From: Roseburia_C amylophila
GTDB taxonomy: Bacteria; Bacillota; Clostridia; Lachnospirales; Lachnospiraceae
Direction of reading: 5' to 3'
Assembly (NCBI RefSeq): GCF_025567465.1
Contig: NZ_JAOQKI010000001.1
Span: 62,001-126,000, forward strand
DNA length: 64,000 nt
Program-made: the position numbers and the translations under genes
The notes under the pieces: generated by a model
Seen by the model: only the letters and a program-made list of their open reading frames with translations
Told to the model about the DNA's origin: nothing
Databases searched by the model: none
In this document: one piece after another, positions 17,140-26,200 of the stretch
Numbering within the stretch: the stretch's first letter is position 1
How the letters are laid out: every line of letters starts with the position of its first letter

Positions 17140-19041
17140 ATGAAATTGAAACGTGCTTTAAAATGTATTGGTGCAGTGGCACTGGCAGCATCCCTGATGA
17201 TGGTTCCGTCCATGATTCCGGTGCAGGCATCAAATGGACCATGCATGGAAGGAGAGTTTGCATTTGCCAATATTCAATTGAATGATACGGTTGTATTTTC
17301 CACCAATGAGAAAAATACAGTGGACGGAGCGTCTTATGACCAGACAAGCAATACGCTGACCTTAACCAATTATGACCATCCGGATGTTGCACTTTATACC
17401 AACATGATGGGAGACGATTTTAAATTGAATCTGGTAGGCAGTAATAAGCTGCAGAATCTTGGAATCTGGCATGGCGGCTGGGGCGGCTCCCTGACAATCT
17501 GCGGTTCCGGAAGCCTTACCGTCAATGAAAACAGAAAGAACCCGGATGGTATTGAATTATTTGCAGAAGGCGGCAAGTCGCTGCTGACGGTTTCCGGGGA
17601 CAGTACAGTAACGGTATATCGCGGAACTGACGGATGTCCGTTTGGTTCATCCTGGAATTATACGTCATCACCGATTGTGGCAAAGGGACAGGTTAATGAC
17701 ATGAAGATTCAGGCAGAGCATCCTTTTGAAATGATTCAGGTATATGGTGGTTATTTTGGAACTGATATCAGTCCGGTTCAGAGTGATGTGTATACAAAAA
17801 CCGGAGAAGAAGGCCGGTTTGTTATAACAGAAGTAACCGATATGTCCGGAAATAAGACCTACCGGATTGAAAAATTGCTGGAATGCACTACGCTGGATGC
17901 AGAGGTAGCAATAACTGTAGAAGATAAGCTTACGGATATTTCGGCATATACAGCAAATGGAGAGATAGCAGCTTATTATTCCACTACGATGGCAAGTGGA
18001 GGAAGTGATGCCTGTCTGGTAAAGAAACAGGATACGGGAGACACCTTTATTTATAGAAGAACCTATTATGAGGCTGGTAATTCTTACCGGATTCTTTGTC
18101 CGATTCTTATGAGTTATACGGATTATAATACACAGGAAACCAGATATCTTATGGACGCAGCACATCCGGTTATGAAAGAACTTGTAGAAAACATGGCGCT
18201 TGCGGAAGATACCTTACCGGCTGGTTATGAATTTGAAGGAAAAGAAGTAGAGAATGTTTACAATGTATATTCCGGGGCGGATGTGATTTCCTTTACACCG
18301 AAGCAGGTTGTAGTGAATGGCGTAGTGGATGTAACAGATGGAGATACCGCTATTTCCGACAATGGATTCCGGCAGATATTGGCAGAGAATCAGACAAAGG
18401 ACATTGTTATCAAATCCAATGATGAGCTTTCCTTTACCTTTGGAAAAGGAACCATGTCAGCCGTTGATCATGTTTCCAGCTATGATTTTGGAGTAAAGAT
18501 TGTAAAAGATTACAGTGAGCTGGGCACACTTCCAAGTGCAGTAAATAAGAATATTTTCATTGAACAGATTAAGTATAATTATTCCGGTCAGCTTCCGGCA
18601 GAAGCACAGATTCGTATTTTTGTGGGAACCCGGTATGCCGGAAAGACCTTATATTACAGCCGGTTATTTGACAATGGAACGATTTTAAATATTGATGCGG
18701 GAGTAGTAGATTCAGAAGGATATCTGACCGTAAAACAGAATCATTGCTCTACTTATCTTATTACCACAGAAAAGCTGGCAGATACGGCAGCCACAGGAAA
18801 TGGTGGTACAACATCCGGAAATGGCGGGACAACTTCCGGAAGTGACAGTACAGCTTCCGGTGGTGCGGCTGGGACAGCAGCAAATGCATCAACAACAGCA
18901 AATAGCCAGCCAACCGTAAAGACATCCGGTAAACCAAAGACAGGTGATAATTCTGCAATTGCAGTTTGTATGACATTAATTGCAGCAGGTTGTGGAGGAA
19001 TGTTTGTTTTCAGAAGAAAGAAAGCAACTGAAAATGAATAA
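17140..19041 (+). CDS. Sortase-anchored cell-surface protein
   Basis: 633 residues. An N-terminal signal peptide (residues 1 to about 30, cut after V-Q-A) precedes a long extracellular region. The first part is beta-rich, with repeated L-x-L/V-x-G-S turns (about 60-200) suggesting a beta-helix-like fold. A Gly/Ser/Thr-rich linker (G-N-G-G-T-T-S-G, twice) follows. The C-terminus is a sorting signal: K-P-K-T-G-D-N in place of the usual L-P-K-T-G-D, a hydrophobic segment and a final R-R-K-K tail. It should be linked to peptidoglycan by a sortase. AAAGGAAGG precedes the ATG. No catalytic motif is recognised; adhesin or glycan binding is possible. Confidence 0.8.
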   Translation: MKLKRALKCIGAVALAASLMMVPSMIPVQASNGPCMEGEFAFANIQLNDTVVFSTNEKNTVDGASYDQTSNTLTLTNYDHPDVALYTNMMGDDFKLNLVGSNKLQNLGIWHGGWGGSLTICGSGSLTVNENRKNPDGIELFAEGGKSLLTVSGDSTVTVYRGTDGCPFGSSWNYTSSPIVAKGQVNDMKIQAEHPFEMIQVYGGYFGTDISPVQSDVYTKTGEEGRFVITEVTDMSGNKTYRIEKLLECTTLDAEVAITVEDKLTDISAYTANGEIAAYYSTTMASGGSDACLVKKQDTGDTFIYRRTYYEAGNSYRILCPILMSYTDYNTQETRYLMDAAHPVMKELVENMALAEDTLPAGYEFEGKEVENVYNVYSGADVISFTPKQVVVNGVVDVTDGDTAISDNGFRQILAENQTKDIVIKSNDELSFTFGKGTMSAVDHVSSYDFGVKIVKDYSELGTLPSAVNKNIFIEQIKYNYSGQLPAEAQIRIFVGTRYAGKTLYYSRLFDNGTILNIDAGVVDSEGYLTVKQNHCSTYLITTEKLADTAATGNGGTTSGNGGTTSGSDSTASGGAAGTAANASTTANSQPTVKTSGKPKTGDNSAIAVCMTLIAAGCGGMFVFRRKKATENE

Positions 19042-19104
19042 TCAGAAATAAAAAAGAATAATCAGAATGGAATAAACAGAACAGAATAATTAGAACAACC
19101 AGAA

Positions 19105-19143
19105 CAGAAAGGACAGGCACGGATAAAGAGCCTGTCCTTTCTG
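19105..19143. terminator. Strong hairpin terminator after the surface-protein gene
   Basis: CAGAAAGGACAGGC (19105-19118) pairs perfectly with GCCTGTCCTTTCTG (19130-19143), a 14-bp stem. The downstream T content is low, but the 3' arm contains CCTTTCT. Confidence 0.75.
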
Positions 19144-19155
19144 CTGCCAAAAGAA

Positions 19156-19184
19156 TTGTACAATCATCTTATTTGCCGTATAAT
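19156..19184 (+). promoter_or_regulatory. Sigma-A promoter of the SulP gene
   Basis: TTGTAC (19156-19161), a 17-base spacer and TATAAT (19179-19184). Its position rules out translation starts upstream of about 19190 and supports the ATG at 19216. Confidence 0.75.
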
Positions 19185-19215
19185 AAAAAATAATATAGTA
19201 GAAAGAAGCGATAAT

Positions 19216-21336
19216 ATGCGCATACAACTTGCAGCTACCATTCGTAAATATGATAAGAAAAATTTTCCAAAGGATATTCTGGCCGGTATTATTATTATGG
19301 CAGTTTCCATTCCGATAGCTATGGGCTATGCACAGATTGCAGGACTTCCGGCAGTCTATGGTCTATATGGTTCCATTTTCCCAATTCTGATATTTGCACT
19401 GTGTTCGACTTCACCACAGTTTATTTTTGGCGTAGATGCGGCACCGGCAGCCTTAATCGGTTCGGCACTGGTGGGACTTGGTATTGAGAGTGGAAGCAGT
19501 GAAGCAATTGCAGCAGTGCCGGTACTTACTTTCTTTGTGGCAGTCTGGTTATTGGCGTTTTATTTTATGAAAGCGGGAAAACTGGTGAACTATATTTCGG
19601 CACCGGTTATGGGTGGATTTATTACCGGAATCTGCACCACGATTATTCTGATGCAGGTACCAAAGTTAATGGGCGGTACCGCCGGCGTTGGAGAACTCAT
19701 TGAGCTGGTGGAGCATATCGGGCAGACGAAGGTGAATCTGCCATCCCTGATTTTAGGCGGCATTTCCCTTCTGATACTTCTTGTATCAAAGAAAGTAATG
19801 CCGAAATTTCCAATGGCAGTGCTTTTAATGGCAGCAGGAGCAGTAATGACAAAATTTTTTCCGGTGAGGGAATGGGGAATCCAGACGCTGTCTGCAGTAG
19901 AACCGGGACTTCCACAGTTTGTGATTCCGGATATCCGCATGCTTCCGATGAAAGAGGTGGTAACTATCAGCCTTTCGGTGGCAGTGGTCATTATGGCAGA
20001 AACGCTTCTGGCAGAAAATAATTTCGCACAGAAGAATGGATATCGAATGAATGATAATCAGGAAATTTTTGCATTCTCCATGGGAAATTTCCTGGCAGCA
20101 TTTACAGGCTGCTGTCCTATTAATGGCTCTGTTTCAAGAACTGCAATGGGAGAACAGTATCAGAGTAAGACACAGCTGACCGGAATCATAGCCGGTTTAT
20201 CCATGCTGGTATTGCTGCTTTGCGGAACCGGATTTATCGGCTATCTTCCGATTCCGATGCTGACGGCAATTGTAATTTCTGCATTACTTGGGGCAACGGA
20301 ATTTGAGCTTGCAGCAAGATTGTTGAAGGTCAGCCGTACAGAATTCTTCATTTTCTTAGGAGCATTCTTTGGCGTGCTGATGCTTGGAACCATCAATGGT
20401 GTTTTGATTGGCATTATACTTTCCTTTACTGAGATGATTATCCGTACTGCCAAGCCATCAAGATGTTTTCTTGGAATCCAGCCGGGACATCGCCATTTCC
20501 GGGATTTAAAAGAAAGTCATCAGATACATGCGATAGAAGGCGTTCTGATATACCGGTTCAGCAGTAATCTCTTTTTTGCTAATGTGCAGATGTTAAAGCG
20601 GGACATTGAAGACAATATAAAAGAGGATACGAAGGCAGTCATTTTAGATGCCAGTGCTATCGGCTCCATGGACATTACAGCGGCGGATCAGTTGGAAATG
20701 CTGTATCAGGGTCTTAAGAAACGTGGTATCTGTTTTTATATTACAGAACATATTGCAGATTTGAATGAACAGATGCGAAAGCTTGGTCTGGGACACATCA
20801 TAGAAGAGGGCAGCGCAAGAAGAACAATACATATTGCTTTAAAGGATATGGGTTATGAACGTCCTTATCCGCTGGAGGGCGGTGTAGACAATAGACAGCG
20901 CAGTGCCTCAAGAAAGCGGGCGGATAACCGGGTGCAGGAATTTGTCTGGGCATTTGGTTCGGAAACTGAAGATGCTATAGAGCGGCAGATTGTGGCACAG
21001 ATAGAACAGCTGAAAAAGACAGGAGATGTGGAAAAGCTGTTACATGGAAGCTGGTCCCATATGGAAGAACTGGACGAAGATGAGTGGCTGGAGCATTTAG
21101 AGGAACATTTGAAAGAGATTGTTAATATTTCCGGTAAAGATGAAAGAACGCTGGCTATGCGGTTAGAGGAACATCGACGGGAAGTACATGAGCGTATTGC
21201 AAAGGAACATCCGGAACTGGCAGAGCGCTTTAAAGAACGCCGGCATGCGTTAGACGAACATCTGAAGGAACGGAGACCGGAGGTTTATGCGCTGGTAGAG
21301 GACTTAAGGGAAAAACGGACTTCAGGAAAGATTTAA
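19216..21336 (+). CDS. SulP/SLC26 family anion transporter with STAS domain and charged C-terminal tail
   Basis: 706 residues from the ATG at 19216 (AGAAAGAAG upstream). The core has about 12-14 hydrophobic segments, with the SulP signature near the N-terminus (A-G-L-P-A-V-Y-G-L-Y-G-S) and P-I-N-G-S-V-S-R-T-A. A STAS domain follows (around 430-540; V-I-L-D-A-S-A-I-G-S-M-D). Such proteins carry sulfate, bicarbonate or other anions; the substrate is not readable. Beyond the STAS domain about 160 residues are dense in E, H, R and K with heptad-like E-x2-R/K-x-E-V repeats, probably a long helix. This is longer than the usual SulP tail. The gene is apparently monocistronic. Confidence 0.88.
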   Translation: MRIQLAATIRKYDKKNFPKDILAGIIIMAVSIPIAMGYAQIAGLPAVYGLYGSIFPILIFALCSTSPQFIFGVDAAPAALIGSALVGLGIESGSSEAIAAVPVLTFFVAVWLLAFYFMKAGKLVNYISAPVMGGFITGICTTIILMQVPKLMGGTAGVGELIELVEHIGQTKVNLPSLILGGISLLILLVSKKVMPKFPMAVLLMAAGAVMTKFFPVREWGIQTLSAVEPGLPQFVIPDIRMLPMKEVVTISLSVAVVIMAETLLAENNFAQKNGYRMNDNQEIFAFSMGNFLAAFTGCCPINGSVSRTAMGEQYQSKTQLTGIIAGLSMLVLLLCGTGFIGYLPIPMLTAIVISALLGATEFELAARLLKVSRTEFFIFLGAFFGVLMLGTINGVLIGIILSFTEMIIRTAKPSRCFLGIQPGHRHFRDLKESHQIHAIEGVLIYRFSSNLFFANVQMLKRDIEDNIKEDTKAVILDASAIGSMDITAADQLEMLYQGLKKRGICFYITEHIADLNEQMRKLGLGHIIEEGSARRTIHIALKDMGYERPYPLEGGVDNRQRSASRKRADNRVQEFVWAFGSETEDAIERQIVAQIEQLKKTGDVEKLLHGSWSHMEELDEDEWLEHLEEHLKEIVNISGKDERTLAMRLEEHRREVHERIAKEHPELAERFKERRHALDEHLKERRPEVYALVEDLREKRTSGKI

Positions 21337-21420
21337 TTAGGCAGAGACATCTTGTTTTTTCGACAAAATTTGCAGGAACCAGTCTGATAAGCTGAAACAG
21401 ATTGGAAGGTATTATGCGGG

Positions 21421-24087
21421 ATGAAAAAGGAAAAGCAGGAAAAAAAGGTTTTTACGGTATTAATTGTATGTATTGTGGTTATGGCTTTGATATTTGGATG
21501 GATGTCAAAAGACCTTGGGGGTTCAAACCAATACATTGATAAGAATAGCAAACAGAGTTTATCTGAACTGATGGAACAGATGGAGCGTGCTTACCGGAAC
21601 CGTTTGGAGATTACTTATGAACAGATAGATTCTATTGAAAAATATATGTTCGGGGATGGGGAAAGGGAAGCAGAACTGAAAGATTACCAGAACTATTTTG
21701 ACTCTATGGAAAGTAATATGGTGCGGGATATTGTCTTTGTCAATGATGAAGGTGAATATCTGTGCATGCGTGGACTGAATGGCAGGATACAGATGCAGGA
21801 TGGATTGTCGGAATTATTTGGTGAGAATAAAGGAATTGCCCAGTACTGCACCTGGAAGGATGGAGAGGAAATCTTTATAATTGCAAAATCAGTAGATTCT
21901 TTTTTGGTCAATGGGGAAGAATATGAAGCAATTGCATTTCTCTTCCGACCACAGATTATTAACGATCTTTTTGTAACGTCTGCTTATAACGGACAGGCTA
22001 ATATCTATGTCATGGATGAAAACGGAGAAGTGGCATACGCAAGCATTAATAATGAGCCGGGTGAAGTAACCATAAATTATAATCTGTTTGATAGTTACCA
22101 TGAACAAAAGATTATGAATAAGAAAGATTATGAAAAAGTGAAGTCGGACTATGCAGAACGCAGCTCCGGGTGTATAACCCTGGAACGTGAAAATGAGTCC
22201 GACTATTTTTCGTATCGTGCATTAAAAGGAACACAGTATATGATAGCCTGTGAAGTGGACAGTACGATTGTGCAGAATGTACTGGCAGATTATCAGATTA
22301 TGATGCTGCATATCTGGCTGACAGTGACCTGCATTATCATTGCAATGTTAGCAGCACTGGGTATCAGTATTCTATGGATTTATAATGAAAAGAATAAGGT
22401 AGCTTACGCGAGACGAAATGCAATGCAGCAGGCAGAAGCAGCAGAGAAGCTGGAAGAAGTCAATACTGCATTGGAAGAGACGGTGCAGTTTGCAAATACG
22501 GCAAAAGCAGAGGCAGAGCGTGCCAATGAAGCGAAAAGTGTATTTTTATCCAATATGAGCCATGATATGCGGACTCCTTTAAATGCGGTTATGGGACTGG
22601 CTACACTGATTTCAAGAGATGCTGAAAATCCGGATTGTGTCCGGGAATATGCAAGAAAACTGACTTATTCAGGGGAACATCTGCTTGGACTCATTAATGA
22701 TGTCCTTGATATGTCGAAGATTGAGGCCGGTAAAACGGTCCTTAATATTACGAACACGAATATTGCTGAACTGGTGGAAGAACTGGATATGATCATCCGT
22801 TCACAGACCAGAGAGAAGAGGCAGGAATTCATGATTCATGTACATCGGATAGAAACAGAAGAAGTGGAAGCAGATAAATTACGTCTGAAGCAGATACTGC
22901 TGAACATTTTATCCAATGCAGTAAAATATACCCCAAAGGGCGGTAAGATAGTATTTGATATTACAGAAGTACCAAAGAAAAAGGGAAACTTTGCACAGTA
23001 TCAGTTCCGGATCAGTGATAATGGACAGGGGATGGGTGAAGAGTATCTTAAGAATCTTTTTGACCCATTCAGCCGGGAAGTGCAAAGCACTGTTAATCCG
23101 GTTTCCGGAACGGGTCTTGGAATGCCAATTGCCAAGAGTCTGGTGGAGTTAATGGGTGGAAGCATTCATGTGGAGAGTAAGCTTGGAAAAGGAACTACTT
23201 TTGAGGTGATTTTGAATTTCCGGAAAATAAAGTACCAGGAGAAGGTTAACTGGTGGAAACTGCAGAAGATAAGCCAGGTACTGGTGGTTGATGATGAGAG
23301 TGAATCAGGAAGATATATTATGGATACGCTGCATCCGTTTGGGATTGATGTGCAGACAGCAGATTCCGGCGAAATGGCGGTTCATATGGCAGAACAGATG
23401 GTAGAAACTGGAAAAACAAAGAGTTGGGATGTTGTAATTATAGACTGGAAGATGCCGGGAATGGATGGTGTTACTACAGCAGAAAAATTGCATCGGATTC
23501 TGGGAGAGAAAACAGTATTACTGCTTTTTGCCTATGATTGTAAGGAGATAGAAGAAGCAGCGGGTTATGCTGGAATTCAAAGTATTTTAAGCAAGCCGTT
23601 TTTTGTGACAAATTTTAAACGGTGCATCGAACAGGCAAGAAAAGAGCAGCAATTGCAGGGAAAAGGACAAGCAACAGAAAAAGAGAAAATGACATTAAAA
23701 GGAATGCGTTTTCTGATAGTAGATGATAATGATTTAAATGCAGAAATATTGGAAGAACTGTTAAAAATGGAAGGTGCAGACTGTGACCGGGCAGTAAATG
23801 GCAAGGAAGCCGTAGAAATGTTTGCAAGAGCGGAGGAAGGACGATATAATATTATTTTAATGGATATTAAGATGCCTGTTATGAATGGCTATGATGCAAC
23901 GAAAGAAATCCGGAGACTTAAGAAGAAGGAAGCAGCGAAAATACCGATTTTTGCCATGACTGCCAATGCCTTTGCGGAAGATATCCGGACCTGTATGGAA
24001 GCAGGGATGGATGCACACATTGCCAAACCGGTGGATCTGGATTTATTAGAAGAAAACATCCGGATTTATATGCAGGCAAAAGCATAA
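21421..24087 (+). CDS. Hybrid sensor histidine kinase with two receiver domains
   Basis: 888 residues. Membrane segment near residues 11-28, extracytoplasmic sensor domain to about 290, second membrane segment near 297-318, then a coiled coil. The HisKA box has M-S-H-D-M-R-T-P-L-N-A (phosphoacceptor His), and the HATPase has N-I-L-S-N-A-V-K-Y-T, D-N-G-Q-G-M and G-T-G-L-G-M. Receiver 1 (V-V-D-D-E, I-I-D-W-K-M-P) and receiver 2 (I-V-D-D-N, L-M-D-I-K-M-P-V-M-N-G) both retain the phospho-Asp. There is no DNA-binding output, so it signals through another protein. GGAAGG lies 12 bases before the ATG. The ligand is unknown. Confidence 0.9.
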   Translation: MKKEKQEKKVFTVLIVCIVVMALIFGWMSKDLGGSNQYIDKNSKQSLSELMEQMERAYRNRLEITYEQIDSIEKYMFGDGEREAELKDYQNYFDSMESNMVRDIVFVNDEGEYLCMRGLNGRIQMQDGLSELFGENKGIAQYCTWKDGEEIFIIAKSVDSFLVNGEEYEAIAFLFRPQIINDLFVTSAYNGQANIYVMDENGEVAYASINNEPGEVTINYNLFDSYHEQKIMNKKDYEKVKSDYAERSSGCITLERENESDYFSYRALKGTQYMIACEVDSTIVQNVLADYQIMMLHIWLTVTCIIIAMLAALGISILWIYNEKNKVAYARRNAMQQAEAAEKLEEVNTALEETVQFANTAKAEAERANEAKSVFLSNMSHDMRTPLNAVMGLATLISRDAENPDCVREYARKLTYSGEHLLGLINDVLDMSKIEAGKTVLNITNTNIAELVEELDMIIRSQTREKRQEFMIHVHRIETEEVEADKLRLKQILLNILSNAVKYTPKGGKIVFDITEVPKKKGNFAQYQFRISDNGQGMGEEYLKNLFDPFSREVQSTVNPVSGTGLGMPIAKSLVELMGGSIHVESKLGKGTTFEVILNFRKIKYQEKVNWWKLQKISQVLVVDDESESGRYIMDTLHPFGIDVQTADSGEMAVHMAEQMVETGKTKSWDVVIIDWKMPGMDGVTTAEKLHRILGEKTVLLLFAYDCKEIEEAAGYAGIQSILSKPFFVTNFKRCIEQARKEQQLQGKGQATEKEKMTLKGMRFLIVDDNDLNAEILEELLKMEGADCDRAVNGKEAVEMFARAEEGRYNIILMDIKMPVMNGYDATKEIRRLKKKEAAKIPIFAMTANAFAEDIRTCMEAGMDAHIAKPVDLDLLEENIRIYMQAKA

Positions 24088-24110
24088 CAAAAGAAGAAGG
24101 GAACAGAAGA

Positions 24111-24431
24111 ATGGGTATTTTTAAGAAACGTCTGACTGTAAATGAAGCAATCAATGCAGCGCATACTTCGGAAAATGCAATTATAATTGACTGCCGGGCA
24201 AAGGAAGATTACCAGAAAGGACATGTGGCAGGAACAAAGAATATTCCGCTGGACAAGATAACGGAAGACCGTATTTTGCGGAGATTTCCGGATAAGGAAA
24301 AATCTTTTTATATTATAGGAAGTTACAGCTACCGGTCCGAAAAGGCGGTAAAAGCATTTAAGAAATTAGGCTATAAGAATGCCATTTTCGGCGGTTATAT
24401 GGAGGAACACCACGGAATTCTGGTGAAGTAA
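24111..24431 (+). CDS. Rhodanese-like domain protein without the catalytic cysteine
   Basis: 106 residues, one rhodanese fold: I-I-I-D-C-R-A-K-E-D-Y-Q-K-G-H-V-A-G-T-K near the start, and a loop I-I-G-S-Y-S-Y-R-S-E-K-A where active enzymes have Y-C-x-S-G-x-R-S. Gly/Ser occupies the place of the sulfur-carrying Cys, so sulfurtransferase activity is unlikely; a binding or scaffold role is possible. It follows the hybrid kinase by 23 bases and may be co-transcribed with it. Confidence 0.8.
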   Translation: MGIFKKRLTVNEAINAAHTSENAIIIDCRAKEDYQKGHVAGTKNIPLDKITEDRILRRFPDKEKSFYIIGSYSYRSEKAVKAFKKLGYKNAIFGGYMEEHHGILVK

Positions 24432-24471
24432 GCTTAATGATTAAAATTGTATAAAGTCTATAAAGAATAAG

Positions 24472-24521
24472 AAAAATGCAGAAAATGTTTGTGAAAAAAC
24501 AGGAAATTTCTGCATTTTTTT
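24472..24521 (+). terminator. Rho-independent terminator after the rhodanese gene
   Basis: AAAAATGCAGAAA (24472-24484) pairs with TTTCTGCATTTTT (24507-24519), followed by further T. It closes the kinase-rhodanese unit ahead of the ATP synthase operon. The remainder of the 24432-24740 gap is AT-rich and holds only the promoter noted separately. Confidence 0.75.
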
Positions 24522-24664
24522 AATGCCAAAATATACAAATTGACGCAAGTGTACAAATTGCATAAAAAAACAACCAAAAAACTGGCAAAAATTGCAGAAG
24601 AATATGGAATATTTACACGAAAAAACGGCAAATGGTCAGACCTATTTTTGCAGAAAGAAAACGG

Positions 24665-24693
24665 TTGCGTTTGCATTTTTTTCTTGTTAGAAT
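24665..24693 (+). promoter_or_regulatory. Promoter of the ATP synthase operon
   Basis: TTGCGT (24665-24670), a 17-base spacer and an extended -10 (TGTTAGAAT, with TAGAAT at 24688-24693), 48 bases before atpB. Confidence 0.6.
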
Positions 24694-24740
24694 TTTAACG
24701 ATTTAAAAATGCCTTAGAGCAGCAGAAGGAAGTGAGACAG

Positions 24741-25427
24741 ATGGATGCTCTGGTAAATAGCCTGATGGAAGAATTGAACTGTGAAACGGTATTTACAATT
24801 CCGATTTTCGGAGGCATTCCCATTTATGAATCCGTAGTAGTAACCTGGATTATCATGGCAGTAGTTATTGTGCTGTGCATACTCCTGACCAGGAACTTAA
24901 GTGTGGAACATCCGGGACGCAGACAGATTATTCTGGAAACGGCTGTAAACGGGTTGAATAACTTCTTCCGGGATACCATAGGTGAGAATGGAAAGCAGTA
25001 TATTCCTTATCTTATGACGGTGGCAATCTATATCGGAATTGCCAACTTAATCGGTCTGCTGGGATTTAAACCACCGACTAAGGATATGAATGTTACTGCA
25101 GCATTGTCCCTGATGAGTATCATATTGATTGAGATGGCGGGTATCCGCAGGAAAGGAACGAAGGGCTGGCTTAAGAGTTTTGCAGAGCCGATGCCGGTAG
25201 TACTTCCAATCAATATTCTGGAGGTCTTTATCAAACCATTGTCGCTGTGTATGCGACTTTTTGGAAATGTATTAGGTTCATTTGTCATTATGGAATTGCT
25301 GAAAATGGTAGTACCGGCAATTCTGCCAGCAGTATTTAGCTGTTATTTTGACATTTTTGACGGATTGATTCAGGCATATGTATTCGTATTTCTGACCGCA
25401 TTGTTCGTCAAAGAAGCAACCGAATAG
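24741..25427 (+). CDS. atpB: F1Fo ATP synthase subunit a
   Basis: 228 residues. The ATG at 24741 has AAGGAAG 8 bases upstream, so the GTG at 24732 was not used. It is a membrane protein with five to six hydrophobic helices. The essential Arg sits in L-C-M-R-L-F-G-N-V, next to the ion path. Subunit a forms the two half-channels against the c ring. It is the first gene of a complete eight-gene operon; no atpI precedes it. Confidence 0.95.
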   Translation: MDALVNSLMEELNCETVFTIPIFGGIPIYESVVVTWIIMAVVIVLCILLTRNLSVEHPGRRQIILETAVNGLNNFFRDTIGENGKQYIPYLMTVAIYIGIANLIGLLGFKPPTKDMNVTAALSLMSIILIEMAGIRRKGTKGWLKSFAEPMPVVLPINILEVFIKPLSLCMRLFGNVLGSFVIMELLKMVVPAILPAVFSCYFDIFDGLIQAYVFVFLTALFVKEATE

Positions 25428-25483
25428 GGAAGAAAAAAACAAAAAGAGAAACAAAAAAGTAGAAAAGAAAAGGAGTGCATATT

Positions 25484-25714
25484 ATGTCATCAACATTATT
25501 AGTAGCAATCGGAGCAGGTATCGCAGTATTAACAGGTATTGGAGCAGGACTTGGAATTGGAAAAGCAACATCATCCGCAGTAGATGCAATTGCAAGACAG
25601 CCGGAAGCAGAGAGCAAAATCAGCAAATCACTTCTTCTTGGATGTGCATTGGCAGAGGCAACTGCTATTTACGGATTCGTTATCGCATTGTTAATCATCC
25701 TCTTCTTAAAATAA
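25484..25714 (+). CDS. atpE: F1Fo ATP synthase subunit c
   Basis: 76 residues from the ATG at 25484 (AAGGAG upstream; the GTG at 25475 is less likely). Two membrane helices are joined by the polar loop A-R-Q-P-E. The ion-binding Glu is in A-L-A-E-A-T-A-I-Y. In Na+-type rings helix 1 carries a Gln in G-x-G-x-G-Q-G and the Glu is followed by Ser/Thr; here these are Ile and Ala, which favours proton coupling (inference). The subunits form the rotor ring. Confidence 0.95.
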   Translation: MSSTLLVAIGAGIAVLTGIGAGLGIGKATSSAVDAIARQPEAESKISKSLLLGCALAEATAIYGFVIALLIILFLK

Positions 25715-25747
25715 TAAAGAAAGATTATAGAAAGGCAGGTACGGGAA

Positions 25748-26200
25748 ATGCTTAGCATTAATTTTTGGAATATTTTATGGACCGTTGTAAATCTGCTGGT
25801 ATTATATGTAGTCTTTCGTAAATTTCTTTATCAGAGAGTCATGAATGTGATTGAGGCAAGAGAAGAAATGGTAAAGAAGCAGTTCGACGATGCAAAGAAA
25901 AGCGAAGAAGATGCCAGAAAATTAAAGGCAGATTATGAAGAACGCTTATCGGATGCAAGAACGGAGGCAGACCAGATTATTATTGATGCCAGAGCAAGAG
26001 CAGAAGAAGAGCATGCACGCTCGGTAGAGAAGACCCGGGAAGAGACTGAGCATATGTTAGAAAAAGCCAAGGAAGATATTGCAAACGAGCAGGAAAAGGC
26101 ACAGCAGGCAGCTCAGGCTGAGATTGCCAAACTGGCAGTCATCGCTGCACGGAAAATTATGAAAACAGGTGATGCTCATGACACAGGAAGCAATAAATAA
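25748..26200 (+). CDS. atpF: F1Fo ATP synthase subunit b
   Basis: 150 residues: one N-terminal membrane helix (I-N-F-W-N-I-L-W-T-V-V-N-L-L-V-L), then a continuous Glu/Lys/Ala coiled coil, the peripheral stalk. It is slightly shorter than the usual 160-170. Its 3' end overlaps atpH by 23 bases. Confidence 0.94.
   Translation: MLSINFWNILWTVVNLLVLYVVFRKFLYQRVMNVIEAREEMVKKQFDDAKKSEEDARKLKADYEERLSDARTEADQIIIDARARAEEEHARSVEKTREETEHMLEKAKEDIANEQEKAQQAAQAEIAKLAVIAARKIMKTGDAHDTGSNK

Noticed and set aside
17668..18165. 165-residue minus-strand frame antisense to the surface protein
   Set aside because: No ribosome binding site, and the plus strand encodes a complete signal-to-sorting-motif protein.
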